Shown: positions 11,001 to 27,559 of the stretch, in pieces | Layout: each line of letters opens with the position of its first letter | Numbering within the stretch: position 1 is the stretch's first letter | NCBI GenBank assembly: GCA_933228895.1 | Contig: OW121846.1 | Coordinates: forward strand, 110,005,054 to 110,069,053 | Direction of reading: 5' to 3' | Origin: Platycnemis pennipes | Lineage: Eukaryota; Arthropoda; Insecta; Odonata; Platycnemididae | Length of the DNA: 64,000 nucleotides | Notes under the pieces: generated by a model | Told to the model about the DNA's origin: nothing | Seen by the model: only the letters and a program-made list of their open reading frames with translations | Databases searched by the model: none | Program-made: the position numbers and the translations under genes

Positions 11001-14000
11001 ATTGCTTTATTGTTAGATATAAACTTAACACTTCGCACTGAAACTCACAAAAAATTGACAATCAAGATATTGTAACCTCATTAAATCATTTATAATGGTT
11101 CCTACCCGATAGTTGGATGCAAGTGCTCAAACCATGACCAATTTAAGGTCATGTTTTAAGCCCTTGCTCAAAGGATTTAGTTTTACCGTAGCTAATCTTT
11201 AGCAATACTATGTTCATTATAATTACAAACGATATTGGCGAAAGGAAATTGTGCTCTAGCATTATTCAGGATCTTAAAATATATTTTAACCGTGCGTTTT
11301 TGATTTTGCAAGCCTCTTACACATTTGGCAGCGCTTCCTGTTCGTCGATCAGTAGTGGTTTCTTTTTATTTATCCGGTGTACTGTTTTACGGTATGCGGT
11401 ACATATCTGTCTTTTTGGTTTACATAAATATTTGTATTTACGACACCGCTGTTCTTTACTGTTTTTCATTGTAATGTCGTTAAGTATTTTTGAAATTTTT
11501 CCTTTGGAATAGACTTTTCGGTGAATGATTTACCACGTGTACTTACCTAGAAATTTAACTAATAGTGACTAACACCGGAATTCTGGTTTCTTTTCCTTGA
11601 CCTTGTCGGAACTTTGCAAAGATTATCTCAGTTAATTTATCATGTAATGGCTATAAATTTGGTCATGTTTGAGCCCGTAAACCTAACTAACGGGTAATAA
11701 CCATGCAAACGATGCATTCCTTCATTGGAAATCTTTTGTGAGTATCTGTTCATAGTTTTTACATTAAAAAGCAATCATGGACTTTAGTCCAGCTTTGTTT
11801 TTCTACCACAGTGCGTCGGTAAAAAAGGTCATTTTTATCGCCCTCTTAATGGTACGAGCCTACATGTGATTTACGCTCTAAATCAAATGAGAGTTCAAAT
11901 ACGATTAGGTATTTTTATATGCGGTTGTAAAATTACAGTTATCTTTGATTTTCACTCGTAGCGAAAAAAATCATTACAATATTTTTTTTAAATATTTGGA
12001 TGAATCAATATTGAGACTTTAATGTCTTGATATATGAAGAATGATGACTTTTTTGCGGTGAATATGATATGAAGGCTCGTGCATCTATCAATGCCACGGA
12101 AAATATTCTGAAGACAAATTTAAATATAAAAGTTAAATGGAAAATAGCTACAACCCTCAAGTCGGAAATAAATTGACATTGAATGAAAATGACACGGGAC
12201 GTACTAAATTCGTTTTCAACAGAAAACCTAATTACGGCGTATTAATAAAGCACTTAATGAAAATTCACAGACGAAGGAACGTTTAATGGGGAACATATGT
12301 ATTTCAGAGTAGCGGGAAAAATTACAGCCATGCTTTAACAGAAAACAAAAAAATTTAACCTTTCACTACAGCTTGCAAAAAATTAAATTATTTCTCTTTT
12401 TGACTTAAAAATTATGTTTCAAAAATTTGACAGAGCGTTTCCCGTTTTAGTATCCGAATGCCATTCGTAAAACATAGGTTTCATACCATAGCTTTTATCC
12501 TACCCTCCTAAACACATGAGAGAAATGTAGCAGAAGACATTTCGGTAGAAATAATGAGCTCATATTGCTATTTGTGAATGACTCTTGGGCAAAAAAGTAT
12601 ATTATTATCCTATATATAGAAACAAAAAATTGAAAAATGAGCAAAAATAAATAAGTAGGCTTTAAATTTTTACTAAAAATTTCCTACAAGAATGCATGAC
12701 CACATTTCATAAAGTAGGAATTAATAACGGTACTGTAATTTTAATTTAGGTTGACATACAAACTGTATTAATTTTTATATGTACTTTTGGATAACACTGA
12801 CACATATTCCAACAGTAATCAGATTTCTGCTTGTAGTTTAGTTTTCAATACAGATAAAACTGGATTTTCTCAGTTTTATTATTAAAACGACAAAAAAGGT
12901 CAATTAGCTTAATTGCAGAAGGCATTGGACGTTAAGGCACTGATGGGTGTTTGGAGAGGCACAGAGATTGATTGTTATAGTTAAAACACCTAAATTAATT
13001 GAAAAATGTGAAAAGTGTGTAAAGTAAAAGCGTTAAAAAGCACTGAAGCACATCAAGTCAACTAATGATTGTTACAAAACTTTTCAGACCATGTTCTCAA
13101 AATATGTGATTCGTGTTAAAATACGTACTACTACGTGATATTTAATGATGCGATTACCTCCAATTTAATTGGTTACGCAGATGAATTTTGTTATTTCCAC
13201 TCATTACATACTATAAAACTACAAATAAGTGAGAGGAGAGCAAGACCAAAAATAGACTTCAGAGTTTTAATAGGTGTGAGAATTAGGAAAGCATAGTAGA
13301 AAATGAAATTGAAGAACATATAAGAAAAAAGACCAAACTTATTATAAATATTCTTCACAACAATATGAGTTTAAATGAACATCTGAATTTTGTGAAATGT
13401 CCATCCCTCAAATTGTTAATATGATTTGTGTGCTCTCTGCAGGTACGATAAATCAAAGATGGGTGAGACTGAAGTAAATAATATATCTCTATCGAGTGTG
13501 ATGTTGTGAGTGCGTAGGTGTAATTCATAGGAAGTGAATAAACGTTTGGTCTTTCAGAATGTCATGTGATTCAATTGAATGCGTGTGCAATCGCAAAGAC
13601 TGGAGACAACAAAGATGACAGTTGGTTACCAGCGCCTGGTAAACCTGAACTGGAAGAAGAAACTCTAGAAGAGAAAGTTACAGAGATTACGAATATTATC
13701 TACTGACGAACACTCTAAAGATTAGCAATGCTACAATATTCAAAGACAATAAATCTACTTTTCAATAAGAACAGAGAACAAACAGAGAATAATTATTGTC
13801 ATTCACAGAAATTTATTCGAATCAAAGATTTCATGCTGAAAATTAAATGATGCAAGCAATCTAAGGAGCAAAATCGAGCATATCAACTAAGACAAAGGAA
13901 ATAGAATAATTGAGCGTTTATATTTTGCTATAGTGCTCTCACAACATACAAGCAGGAAAAATTGTAAGTTCATATAAAGTATCTAGCAATAGTCAACTTT

Positions 14001-14411
14001 CAGCATCATTTCTTCAAGGAAGAAACTATGCTTACGAAGCCCAAGCATAATTTACAAAGAGATAATTAGAAAAATCTATACTACATACATTTAAAAATTT
14101 TACGGAATTGTAGATACTCTATACTCCTTGGACCAGGAAACTGGCCTCTCTACCCTGAATGTGTGAATTTCACACGCCAATGGCTTAGTACAGGGTGAGT
14201 TCTACCCTCACCTATCAACCTTCGGGTTGAACACCAATTTTTAAATTCTCTTAGTACTACATATTTATTGTTTTGAAGAATGCCTACTCTTGGTTTGTCA
14301 TTGATATCTGGCGATTGATACAATTCGAAAATATAATGTCTTAACCACAGGGAAATTAAAATTCCGTAATCATTGATGAAATAAAATCCGAGGATTCTCG
14401 CGAAATCGAGT
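8002..14411 (-). other. Shal: Shal intron, distal part
   Basis: Part of the 8.9-kb intron between exons 16870-17032 and 7813-8001. AT-rich, with only short chance open frames. A partial SINE is annotated at 14127-14245; otherwise nothing recognisable. Confidence 0.7.
14127..14245 (+). mobile_element. tRNA-derived SINE, 3' portion
   Basis: Matches the body of the SINE at 50343-50550: CTACCCTGAATGTGTGAA, then GGCTTAGT and GGGGTGAG-like motifs, CTCACCTATCAA and ACCTTCGGG near the end. The tRNA-like head is absent, so this copy is 5'-truncated, as is usual for LINE-mobilised SINEs. Confidence 0.75.
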
Positions 14412-14657
14412 GGAATTTGTACATACTGAAATAATGCACGTGCAATTTTCTAACAAAATAAAAGTCTTTCCTTCAACCCGGGTTTCAATGTTGATACTTG
14501 ACCTGTCACCTGACGATTATTTTAATACATCATCGTCAATGTTGATACATGATCGTCAGGTGTTAGGTCAAGCATCAACATTGGAATCCGGGTCGAAGGG
14601 AAAACTTTTATTTTGTGGAAAATTGCGCGTGCATTTCTTCAGAATTGACGAAATAGT
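14412..14657. repeat. Large fold-back palindrome (arms ~107 bp, loop ~31 bp)
   Basis: The left arm (14412-14518) is almost the exact reverse complement of the right arm (14550-14657). For example, GCACGTGCAATTTTCTAACA pairs with the sequence read backwards from GCGCGTGC, and TTTCAATGTTGATACTTGAC pairs with GTCAAGCATCAACATTGG. Mismatches are scattered and the outer ends more diverged. The loop carries a third TCAATGTTGATAC. An RNA copy would form a long hairpin. It could be a fold-back MITE or an inverted duplication; no flanking target-site duplication was identified. Confidence 0.9.
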
Positions 14658-14790
14658 ATCCCGGCGAGTAGAGCGTTTGTCTACAAACTGAAAGGCTTGG
14701 GTTCTAATGGTGTTTCTAGTGGCTCTTTAGGCACATCCAGAAGCACCCCATTTGGAATATTCTGGGAGAAAATCTGTCAAAAACTAAAAA
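14656..14790 (+). repeat. tRNA-like SINE fragment next to the palindrome
   Basis: TATCCCGGCGAGTAGAGCG (14657-14675) resembles a pol III A box and GGGTTCTAATGG (14699-14710) a B box, spaced like a tRNA. No complete cloverleaf is seen. It directly abuts the right end of the fold-back palindrome. Confidence 0.5.
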
Positions 14791-16347
14791 AAGGTGCAGA
14801 GAAGGAGCTGGCCCTGACTCAGAAATTCTAATTGCACATGCTGATAACCTAGGCTGTTAAAAAGTTCTATCCTCTACGGCCTAACTATGTAGCGTTTGAA
14901 GACTTCGCATCGCAGTGTTAGAGAGAAAGTTATTTCAACTTAATTCATAAAACGCGGATGACTCTATTCCTATAAGATTATCACATTATCTAGGAAATAC
15001 AGCAACTAAACATTCAAAAAAGCTAAAAAATTGTGGGAAAATCATCGTGCGACTAAAATGCTGCAATTTACCCCAACTGAGCTTCATTAACGGCTTCCCT
15101 CTGAAACGAATAATGCGCAGGAATTATTTATTTTGAGCCAAGTTAAACCACACTCTGTCGAGCGTAGAGGCACAACATTTCAGGAAAAAAATAGCAACCA
15201 TTGGAAAAGTTATAAGCTTTATTTTACAGCTGAGAATTGAGGTTTTAAGAAATATTCAAGGAAGTTAAAAATGATTATCAAATCCTTCCGTACCATATAA
15301 TATTTTTCTGGAAATAATTAGAGCGGATGAATTATAATAATGTTAATTTATATTTTTAGAGCCCTCATTTAATTTGGTATCACCATTGCCTATCCATCGG
15401 TATAAATATCCTGGTTATACCTTTAAAATATAATCCATTTTCAGCACACGCAATAAGAGTTTGCATTGACGGCAGACATTGCACGGTGCGTCTCTAATTA
15501 AGCAGCTGACTTTAATGATATGGTGTGCGCTGAGTTAAAGGCTTATAATAATGCCCACATAGACTTTTCGCATCAGCTACTAGTCAATTACATTCAATAA
15601 TTCCGCCTAACTGCAAACAAAATAAAATTTTTATTTCTAAATATTACCTGGTGGCACAAAATACATTTTCCTTCAGGCGAAAAGTATCTTTTAAAATTCC
15701 CTCTTTCTGCTTAGCATTCAAACATAAAACAATAATTTGACGTTATTCTCTAATATAGCAAAACTGTATTAATTTTAACGCCTGATACACTAATACCAAA
15801 TTACAAACGCAGTTAAAAAGGAAATATGAGGAGCGAAGGCGATTTAACTGATTGGAATGCAAAAAGTTCCACGACAGATGGGAATGAATGAACCTCCACC
15901 GTGGAGACTATAATATCTAATACACATACCTTCCCTATACGTGGCAATAACTGCGAGGGAAAAGATACCACCGATTTGGAATGAATATACTAGACCTTGC
16001 ATTCCCAGTTTTGCTATCTAAAGGATTACGCACGTTATACAATAACAGTGCATTCATTATAACTACTCAATATGATGCAATACTGTGGTCATGCAATTGT
16101 TACTGCGTAAAATCACCTAAAATTGGTGGTAAAGAAAGTGAAAACTACTTCTAAAATTTTTTTTCAGAAATAGCATGCGATCAAGGCAATGTAAAATATT
16201 TTACCAAGCATCGCTCATTACTACTGGTAAACAATTAGTGTGCGCGGGTAATATCAATCCCTTTCAAGGGAATTTGCCAGGCATTATTAATGAATGACAA
16301 AATTACAAAGCTTGGCAATCAGTATTTACATCGGGATTGATTGAAAT
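14791..16347. other. Shal: Shal intron, unremarkable non-coding
   Basis: AT-rich. No gene, repeat or RNA recognised. Confidence 0.6.
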
Positions 16348-20235
<3,888 letters not shown>

Positions 20236-20440
20236 ACGAATATTTCCTATGCCTCGCAACGTAAACCAATTACGTCAGCAACAAAGCAACGCATCTCACC
20301 CTTTCTGAGCTTTTTCAAATGGTCTTAAAATTAATATTTCACCTTCTAGTAAACTGGGATTTCTCAATCAAACTTTTTGCTTAAAATGAAAACATTTATG
20401 GTAGGGCACGAATCGCAATTTATGAATTCTGTTTATTTTG
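20236..20440. repeat. Interspersed repeat, copy 1 (~205 bp)
   Basis: ATTTCCTATGCCTCGCAACG through GGGCACGAATCGCAATT is repeated in the same orientation at about 57353-57550, with roughly 80% similarity by eye and small indels. Non-coding and unclassified; neither terminal inverted repeats nor a poly-A tail was identified. Confidence 0.85.
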
Positions 20441-21527
20441 ATGAAGGAAACTGCCCTATTGTCGAGAGGAAATTGGATAGTTAAAATGGTAGAGGAAGAT
20501 CTCTACCTCGTATAAATGCTTGCGATTATGATGAATGAAGATGTGTGTATATATGTAGAAGACCATGAAATATACCAAAAAGAAGAATTATGTTAATGTC
20601 AAAGTTTAGCAGAGGACTTTAGCTGAGATCTGGTTCAGACCGATCAGATGAACGACGGACGCTTGATGAACAATAACTCTGTGTTCATGAGGCGGTTATG
20701 TGAAGTAAGATTTTAGCCTAAAATTATGCATTTTATCATCAAAGAAACAATGAAAAGACAAACAACAATGTGGTGTAGAATTTCTGCCATCATCGAGTGC
20801 ATTAAAAATTGCCCGAGGAAAAAGTTTCCCGTACCGGTATATGAACTACGGGCCTTCAGATTTACATGGATTGGCCTGGAAAATAAAAAGTCGATGTTTA
20901 GTGACAGTTCAGGAAACATCCTTTCCCTGGCAATATTCATCTAAAAAAGAAATGCCAGGAAAAATACCAAAAAATTCCATTCCTGGAAGTGTTCTTTATG
21001 TTTTTATATATATGGTTATAAAGAAAACATGAGGAAATGGATAGAAAGACAAGTAAATGAAAATAACATTTCTGTCCAACTTGAAGTAGTTTTGTAGTTG
21101 ACCATACACCAAAGAACACAGTCTACATGGTGGATCTTCTCTACACAGTATTTAAAACCTTTGGGTTGGGTTTGATGCAACTAAGTGCGTCCACCAGATA
21201 CAGATGGCGAGTTGACCTCTATATATGGGGGTTAGATAAAAAGTAAACGAATTTTCTCGTTGAATAAGCTGTTATGAACTGTAATTGCCGTTACTAGCAG
21301 CTGATATAGTTCTAACTTTAGGTAATATATTTTTTCAGTCGGTATAAAATGATACAGAAACCAATGAGGAAGCTGTTACTTGATGATAGAGGCCGCCAAG
21401 AAGAGAAGGAGAAGGGAGCAGTTACTCTTCCTAATATGAGCGAAGATGAGGACAGTAAAATGTAAGCAGAGTAAAAATTTATTAAGTTAAGACCCATTAA
21501 GCTGTAAAGGGCCCCGGAGACGAGTTA
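20441..21527. other. Non-coding stretch in the Shal intron
   Basis: Short overlapping open frames only. No recognised element before the LINE that begins about 21528. Confidence 0.5.
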
Positions 21528-22690
21528 TCCTCTTGGCTTCCGGTCTCATGCGGTGTCCCACAAGGCTCTGTCCTCGGACCTCTTCTGTTTACATTGTACA
21601 CCCTTGACTTGCCAAAAAGTATTAAATATTCTAAGTATATGCTTTATGCGGATGACTTACAAATTTAAATTCATTCCCCTCTTGATGAACTCCCACATTA
21701 CATCGATGAAATTAACTGTGATATTTGTTCTATCGGCGAGTGGGCCAAAATCAACTGCCTTCAGTTAAACCCAATCAAAACGCAAGCAATCATTTTTGGT
21801 AATATTAGACTTTTAAACAGTATTGTTTATGATCGCCTTCCACCTTTGCGTGTTAGTTCGACTACTGTTCAAATCAAAAAGACTGTTCGTTACCTGGGAC
21901 TTACTCTATCATCAACCTTGTCCTGGGATCAGCATGTTCTTGAAATATGTAATAAAGGTAATAAGACTCTCTATTTACTCAAGTTGCATAAGAAAAATCT
22001 TCCTTTTTCTACCAGAGTTATGCTTGTAACTTCACTTATATTTCCAATTATGGATTACCGTATATTAGTCTATAGTGATTTAACAAATACCCTTAATATG
22101 CATCTTCAGCGATTACTTAACAGTTGTATTAGATTTATATTCGACCTACGCAGAGATGATCATGTATCTAAGTACGCAGCTGAGCTGAATTGGCTACCAC
22201 TTGACTCCCGAAGGAAATACTTCATGGGGTCTTTCCTCTTCTCCCTCTTCCGCAATCGAAATCCTGAGTACCTACTTAACCTCTTCACTCCTAGGTCATG
22301 TGTTTCTCAAAGAATAACTCGCACCGACCTTAGCCTTTTTCACATTCCATATGCTCGTACCAATCTCTACCTTAATTCCTTCCTTATAACGGCTTCCAGA
22401 TTTTGGAACTCGCTGCCCCTCCACATTAAATCCTCCTCCTCCCTCCAATCCTTCAAAATGAAATTGTATATATATTTAAATAATCGACATTAAATTGTGT
22501 CAATTTCGTTCATTAATATATTTTGGCGTTTAACTGGTCTAATTTCTGTATTTATTATGTTAATTATGTATGTGTAATTCTGAATTGTGTTTATTTGAGC
22601 AGAATGTGCATTTTTGTTATAATGTATTTGCTCTTATGGGTTACCCCAGAGCATTAATAAATATTTCATTCATTCATTCATTCATTAATT
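21528..22690 (+). pseudogene. CR1/L2-like LINE reverse transcriptase, 5'-truncated
   Basis: A reverse transcriptase copied RNA into DNA for this retrotransposon. One frame runs from 21528 to the stop at 22491-22493, about 320 codons. It starts in the RT domain with [18 protein letters not shown], followed by the catalytic motif YADD at 21645-21656. Then come the thumb (VRYLGLTLSSTLSWDQHV) and the C-terminal region typical of CR1/L2 LINEs (RFWNSLPLHIK). A single in-frame TAA at 21666-21668 sits right after YADDLQI, where a Tyr is usual, so it is inactivated. Endonuclease and the N-terminal half of the RT are missing. The 3' end has AATAAATATTTCATTCATTC and an (ATTC)n tail at about 22667-22690, typical of CR1/L2 elements. 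Only one stop in 320 codons suggests a fairly recent insertion. Confidence 0.9.
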
Positions 22691-22949
22691 TACAAAGGCC
22701 TAGGTAAAATAGTCCCCATTTGGACACAGTTCAACGTTTGAGGCTTAACTTCGTGAAACCACGAGATTGAAAATGAAATGCCGCGTTGTAATGTTCCGCA
22801 CACATTTGTGTGTGTGTATGGAATGTAGAACGCGACGCTTCATTTCCAATCCCCATTTTGATGTTTGGGTGAGATCCCGGAGGGAGTAAATCAGTCAAGT
22901 ATTCAATGGAACTTAGAGTTTGAATGTGAAATGTGAGATAACTACGGAC

Positions 22950-23110
22950 CTACGGAAGACTGGAGAGCCAGAAGGAGGATTGCAGAGAATTAATCTGCGC
23001 GTAGTGGAAATTAGGTAAAATGAAGTTCCTGGAGAAGACTTTTGGAGCGAAAGCTACAGAAAAATTTAAATATACTGTGGGAGAGTATGAGACACAATCA
23101 TACCGAAATT
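22950..23110 (+). repeat. Interspersed repeat related to 61800-61960
   Basis: GGACCTACGGAAGACTGGAG and GACTTTTGGAGCGAAAGC have counterparts at 61810-61930, where they precede an RTE-like endonuclease. This is probably a small fragment of the same LINE family. Confidence 0.6.
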
Positions 23111-24984
23111 TACAGTAACATCGTACATCACAGAGACGGCTTGTGTGCAACGACGATTATGTCAAACAGGGATTATTTCGGTATAAATGCCACATTACCA
23201 GCAGCACAATAAGTACAAATAAGTTAGGTAAAACCGCTGTGAGGTTCCGTAAACGAAAAGAAATTTCTGTCACATACCAGGCAACTGACATTCTAAGGCT
23301 GAATGACGCCCGTTCTAAGGCTGGCGGACCGAGACAAGAAGTAATCATTGCGTCTGTCGCATCTCAGGAACTACAATGCCTATACGGTGAAGAGACTGGA
23401 GGGAAATTGTATCTGTCGCGGTTCAATACCGAAAAAGAAGCAGTCTACATTGTGTCTCTTTTGGAGCATTTCGGATGGACACATTCAATTCATCATCTAT
23501 ACCATCAATGAATCTCTTCAGACTTGGAGTACTAACATATTTACATGATATTTTAGAGTCCCAAGACGAAATATTCCACATGGGTTTATTCAAGTAGCTC
23601 ATAGTTGTTTTACATTACTTGTGAAAACGTACAATCGAAAACAAATTGAATTTTGCTTAGATGACTTGACGCACATTATTTTCGTGATACACCTCAGAAG
23701 AATACTTCGGAATCACTCGAGCACAAATTGGTTCAATTCAAATTTTTAGCTGTCAGGGTAAAATTGTTTTTGTTTTAAAATTTTCCAGGATGAAAGAAAA
23801 CATTTGTCACCATTCGATGAGAGCGAGATAATGCCGGTAGTGGTTATTTCTACATCCTCCCTCCGTTCCATGAATAATCCTACCTCTACTCAGTTACCCA
23901 CCTATTTTAAAATAACGCAAATGATATCAGTTGTTGGTTGCCTTCCCCAAACAACTAATTCAACTCACTATTTCGGCAATGTAAGCGTAGGTGAAATATG
24001 AGACGGTTAAGTATGAATGACAATGGGAAGGAAGATTCATGTTGTGTTTCACTCGTAGGAACTGCAGGAGATATAATGAACGTTTTAGGAATCTGCTTTT
24101 CCAGTAGCATAAAAAACAGTGCACTTCGTATAGCCACCTTAAATCCCATTATATTAGCAATCACTTTCAAGTCACCGCAAATTTCTCCCATTAAATATTC
24201 CTACTTGATTGCATTTAGAAAGGCAACCATGTTTTCATGCGTCTCCTTCATTGGGACTGAGCGTTCATTTTGGTGCCCCACTCGTATTTCACAACTAAAA
24301 TACAAAAAATATGATTTTTTACGTATTTATTTACAGACGTACCTTAAAATATTCAGATATATCCTTCTCAAACGTAGCAAAACTTATCTGGTGAATTTTT
24401 ACACAATCTTTGCTGATTAGTTGACATTGCTGAAGCAAAATATAAATGAAAAAAAACATCACCTCACCTCACACAATAACTAACTTCACAAGGAACAAGA
24501 CATAACAACAAAGCATACGAACTCCTCCACTACTCTTCTGTAATGTTGCCAACCTTGGAGTTCATTCATAGGGATCCCAAATATCATATCACTGAAGGAG
24601 GAATTGTCAAGCATTGACGATACCGAATCGGAAGCAAAAGAAACACACGCTTCCTAAATGCTATTTATTTATTTTTGGAAAGTATTGCTTTTCGGAATTA
24701 TCCGTTTGCGCTGATTCAGAATTGCAGTAACCTGACTCATTATAATACACATCTTTGAACTTCATCAGGCTTCGTGTAGCATACCTGGTTTGCATTTTTG
24801 AAACCAATTGTACTGCGTGTGAGGTGGTTAGCCGCACTAGCACACATCAAACGCACATTATTACTATTTATTTTATAGCATTAACCTCCGAATCTCCGGC
24901 GAGCATCGGGTTTCATTACCGTCCAAAATGCCGGAGATTCGAGAGGGGTTGCATGTGCGGGTAACTACGCCGCCACAGGCGGAT
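23111..24984. other. Non-coding stretch with an unrecognised 122-codon frame
   Basis: An open frame on the plus strand at 23143-23511 has no recognisable motif and no splice or promoter context. Treated as probably chance. The rest is AT-rich with short frames on both strands. Confidence 0.4.
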
Positions 24985-25483
24985 GGATGGCTACCCTGCC
25001 TTCAAATCCTGCTCACGGAGCAGACGGAGAGATCCACGGAGAACATCCTTCTGCATTACTCCTACGAATACAACCGCTCTCACCATGCACGCTGGAATGC
25101 ACTTGATGTTATCGATCAGTGAGCCCTTGACACCACCGAGCACGCCCACCATGACGACTACCGGTTTCACAGAGTAGCCCGCGAACATTTGCCCGAGTTC
25201 GCTACTCGATCTTGATATTTGGTTCGTTTTTCAATGCCTTCCCTGCCTCGGCTGGTCCTGAAAACTCGAACAAGAAACACACGTGTTTCATTTGCTCATG
25301 GGAGACATTGTCGAGGAGAACGATATCAGGTTTACCCGCCGTCACCTGCCTGGTGGTGGGAAAGGAATAATTCCTCGAGCTCTTCCATCTACCGTTATCC
25401 ATAACGGACTCGATATCTCCAGGAGCGTGTGGCAGCACAGGATTCACGTCGATGTCGTAATAGTGTCTGAGTTAGCAATAGAT

Positions 25484-25681
25484 CGAGTCAGTCCGCTGCC
25501 CTTTCTGCCGAGTGGAATACGAACGCCCGTGAGCGAACGCTCTCGCTCTGCTTCACGAGAAATATAGGTTCCGCGCTGTAAAACGCACGACCTGTCATAC
25601 TGAGGATAACCCTTTTATGCAGGCACTCTAGCTCTCTACCACCCAGATTTCTTGGGAGATACAACCTGGCGACGGAGGATT
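25484..25681. repeat. 200-bp direct duplication inside the LINE, copy 1
   Basis: CGAGTCAGTCCGCTGCCCTT through CAACCTGGCGACGGA recurs at 26089-26289, offset 605 bp, with high identity. It includes GAGCGAACGCTCTCGCTCTG. Confidence 0.9.
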
Positions 25682-26088
25682 ACAAATAACCCGCAGAGCA
25701 GAATGGTCCTGGTATACGCATGCGTTCTTTGCATATAAGCTGTAGAGTTGATGACTTAACGCCTCCAGCTGACCTTGGCATGTTTCGTATCCCATATCCG
25801 TCAACTCGACCCGAAAACGAGGTAACGGTACTCGAGCGAGTTGATAATACCATCTTGGTTCGAGAGCACGAATCCCTGGGTTTCGGTCATCAGACTATTG
25901 GAATGCAGTAAGGCAAACGTGAGTTTCGATAGTCCTTGTTTGCGATATAAACTTCCGCGAATGGGATTCTCGGTGTGTTTGCGGAGCAGGATGTTTTGCT
26001 CCACTTTCGTTGTATGGAGTTATAACATGTCTTCCTTCAGCGACAATGAGGATTTTTAATATGAATATTTGGCAGTCTAGGTCCAAAC

Positions 26089-26289
26089 CGAGTCAGTCCG
26101 CTGCCCTTTCTGCCTAGTGGAATACGAACGCCCCTGAGCGAACGCTCTCGCTCTGCTTCACGAGAAATATGGGTTCCGCGCTGTAAAACGCGCGGAATGC
26201 CGTACTGAGGATAACCCTTTTATGAAGGGTTATTATTTATAAGCTCTCTACCACCTAGATTTCTTGGGACAACCTGGCGACGGAAGATT
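26089..26289. repeat. 200-bp direct duplication inside the LINE, copy 2
   Basis: Partner of 25484-25681, same orientation. The copies differ mainly by a small indel around TTTTATGAAGGGTTATTATT. The 405 bp between them encode part of the LINE reverse transcriptase. Confidence 0.9.
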
Positions 26290-26918
26290 CCGGAGGGAAC
26301 GACATCATCCTCCTTGTCCCCTGCCAAGGTTTTGCAACTCGCTGACGGTCCATTTGATGCAGCCAAAGGTAAAGGTCATAGGGCGGTAGCTTTTTGTATC
26401 GAATAGTTCACCCTTTTTCGGTATAAAAATCGTGCGCCCCTCAATCAGCCTGGACAGATTTTACTCTGATGCTGACAGGAAGGATGTGACGTTTCTGGCA
26501 AAGTTTTCTGGTTTGGAAGAAAAAGTTTTTCCACCAGAACTTATTCACTGCATTCTTTCCGAGAGCAAGTATGTTCTTGCCAGAGAAAGCCTTCTTCATA
26601 TCACCTCCCTTAACTGAGATTGAACCATCCATATCTGTTAGGTGGTGGCCACAAAACTCTCTGAATGGGGCTATTGCTGAGGTGCCTTCGATGAATGGCT
26701 TCGACGTCTCTTACATAGCCTTCCATAAACGTTCCACCTCAAGGTCAGATAGTGGTGTATGAGGACAGATGGAGGAGATCGGTAGATACGGGATGGTTGA
26801 AAAAAGAAGGTGGAGCTCTCTTTCCCAGCGTTGGTTCTGTTGATCAACTTATTCTTCACAGTTGTAAGTGGCCGAAATCCAGCTACTTCGTGCTGCTTGA
26901 GATTAATCGGTGATCTTT

Positions 26919-27012
26919 ATTCAGTGTGTGATGGTCTCTCCGGATAGCGCGAGTAATGCGCTTAATCTACGGAGTAAAGACCTGATGAAAGATAGTCCAT
27001 CACACACTGAAT
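26919..27012. repeat. Perfect 16-bp inverted repeat enclosing ~62 bp
   Basis: ATTCAGTGTGTGATGG (26919-26934) and CCATCACACACTGAAT (26997-27012) are exact reverse complements. Inside, CTCCG and CGGAG form a second, shorter stem. It sits at the upstream edge of the degraded LINE. It could be the ends of a tiny MITE or a structured part of the element's RNA. Confidence 0.8.
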
Positions 27013-27559
27013 TCCCGATACCTGTTCTCTGGCCATGCTAGACGTTTTTGTTAAGGCCATATCTATAATGCCATTCAACTGGGACAGCTATTGATCTCGT
27101 AGAGAAATTCTATAATGGATGTTTCTCTACCCGGTAGACGCCTCATTGTAATTCAGCGTGCCTTCAAATCGCATTTGTAGGGCAGAGCCGCCCTGATTAT
27201 TGGAATTATTACTGTCTCGAAGTATCTTCAGTTAAAGGTAGATTTTTGATGAGATAAATGTAGAGTTGAAATAATGAAATCAAATAATGAACTCGCGAGA
27301 AACGCTCGTCCAGAGGACAAAATTATTTCCAAGCTCGGGTGAGGAAGATGAGGTTGAATAGAGCAAAAACAAAAGTATATGAATGTAACTATACCAAACG
27401 ATGCATTTAAACAAATAGACAAACCAAGAGCAAACCAACAAATTGAAATATTTTTCTCATTCAGGGAAATCCTAACAACTTGCAACAATAGAGCATGGCC
27501 ACTAAGACACCCTCGAAAACGACGAAGTCTCACAAAACTAACTGGAGACCGCCGCACAT

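Larger units (their letters stand above)
24985..26880 (-). pseudogene. Degraded non-LTR retrotransposon (minus strand)
   Basis: Read on the minus strand from about 26880 down. RT entry region near 26420 (RTIFIPKKGELFDTKSYRPM). Middle RT region at 25801-26004 (PIRGSLYRKQGLSKLTFALL, followed by TETQGFVL). C-terminal region at 25202-25447 (KPDIVLLDNVS) and 24991-25188 (VKPVVVMVGVLGGVKGSLID, ending LRGSLRLLREQ). That PDIV...GVLGGVK...LR tail is a pattern I know from animal LINE polyproteins, but I cannot assign the clade. The pieces lie in different frames. The aspartate motif of the RT is not recognisable, and a 200-bp duplicated segment (25484-25681) separates RT from C-terminus. Clearly dead. 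Confidence 0.8.

Noticed and set aside
23143..23511. 122-codon plus-strand frame as a host gene
   Set aside because: No recognisable domain, splice context or promoter; could be chance or an element remnant.
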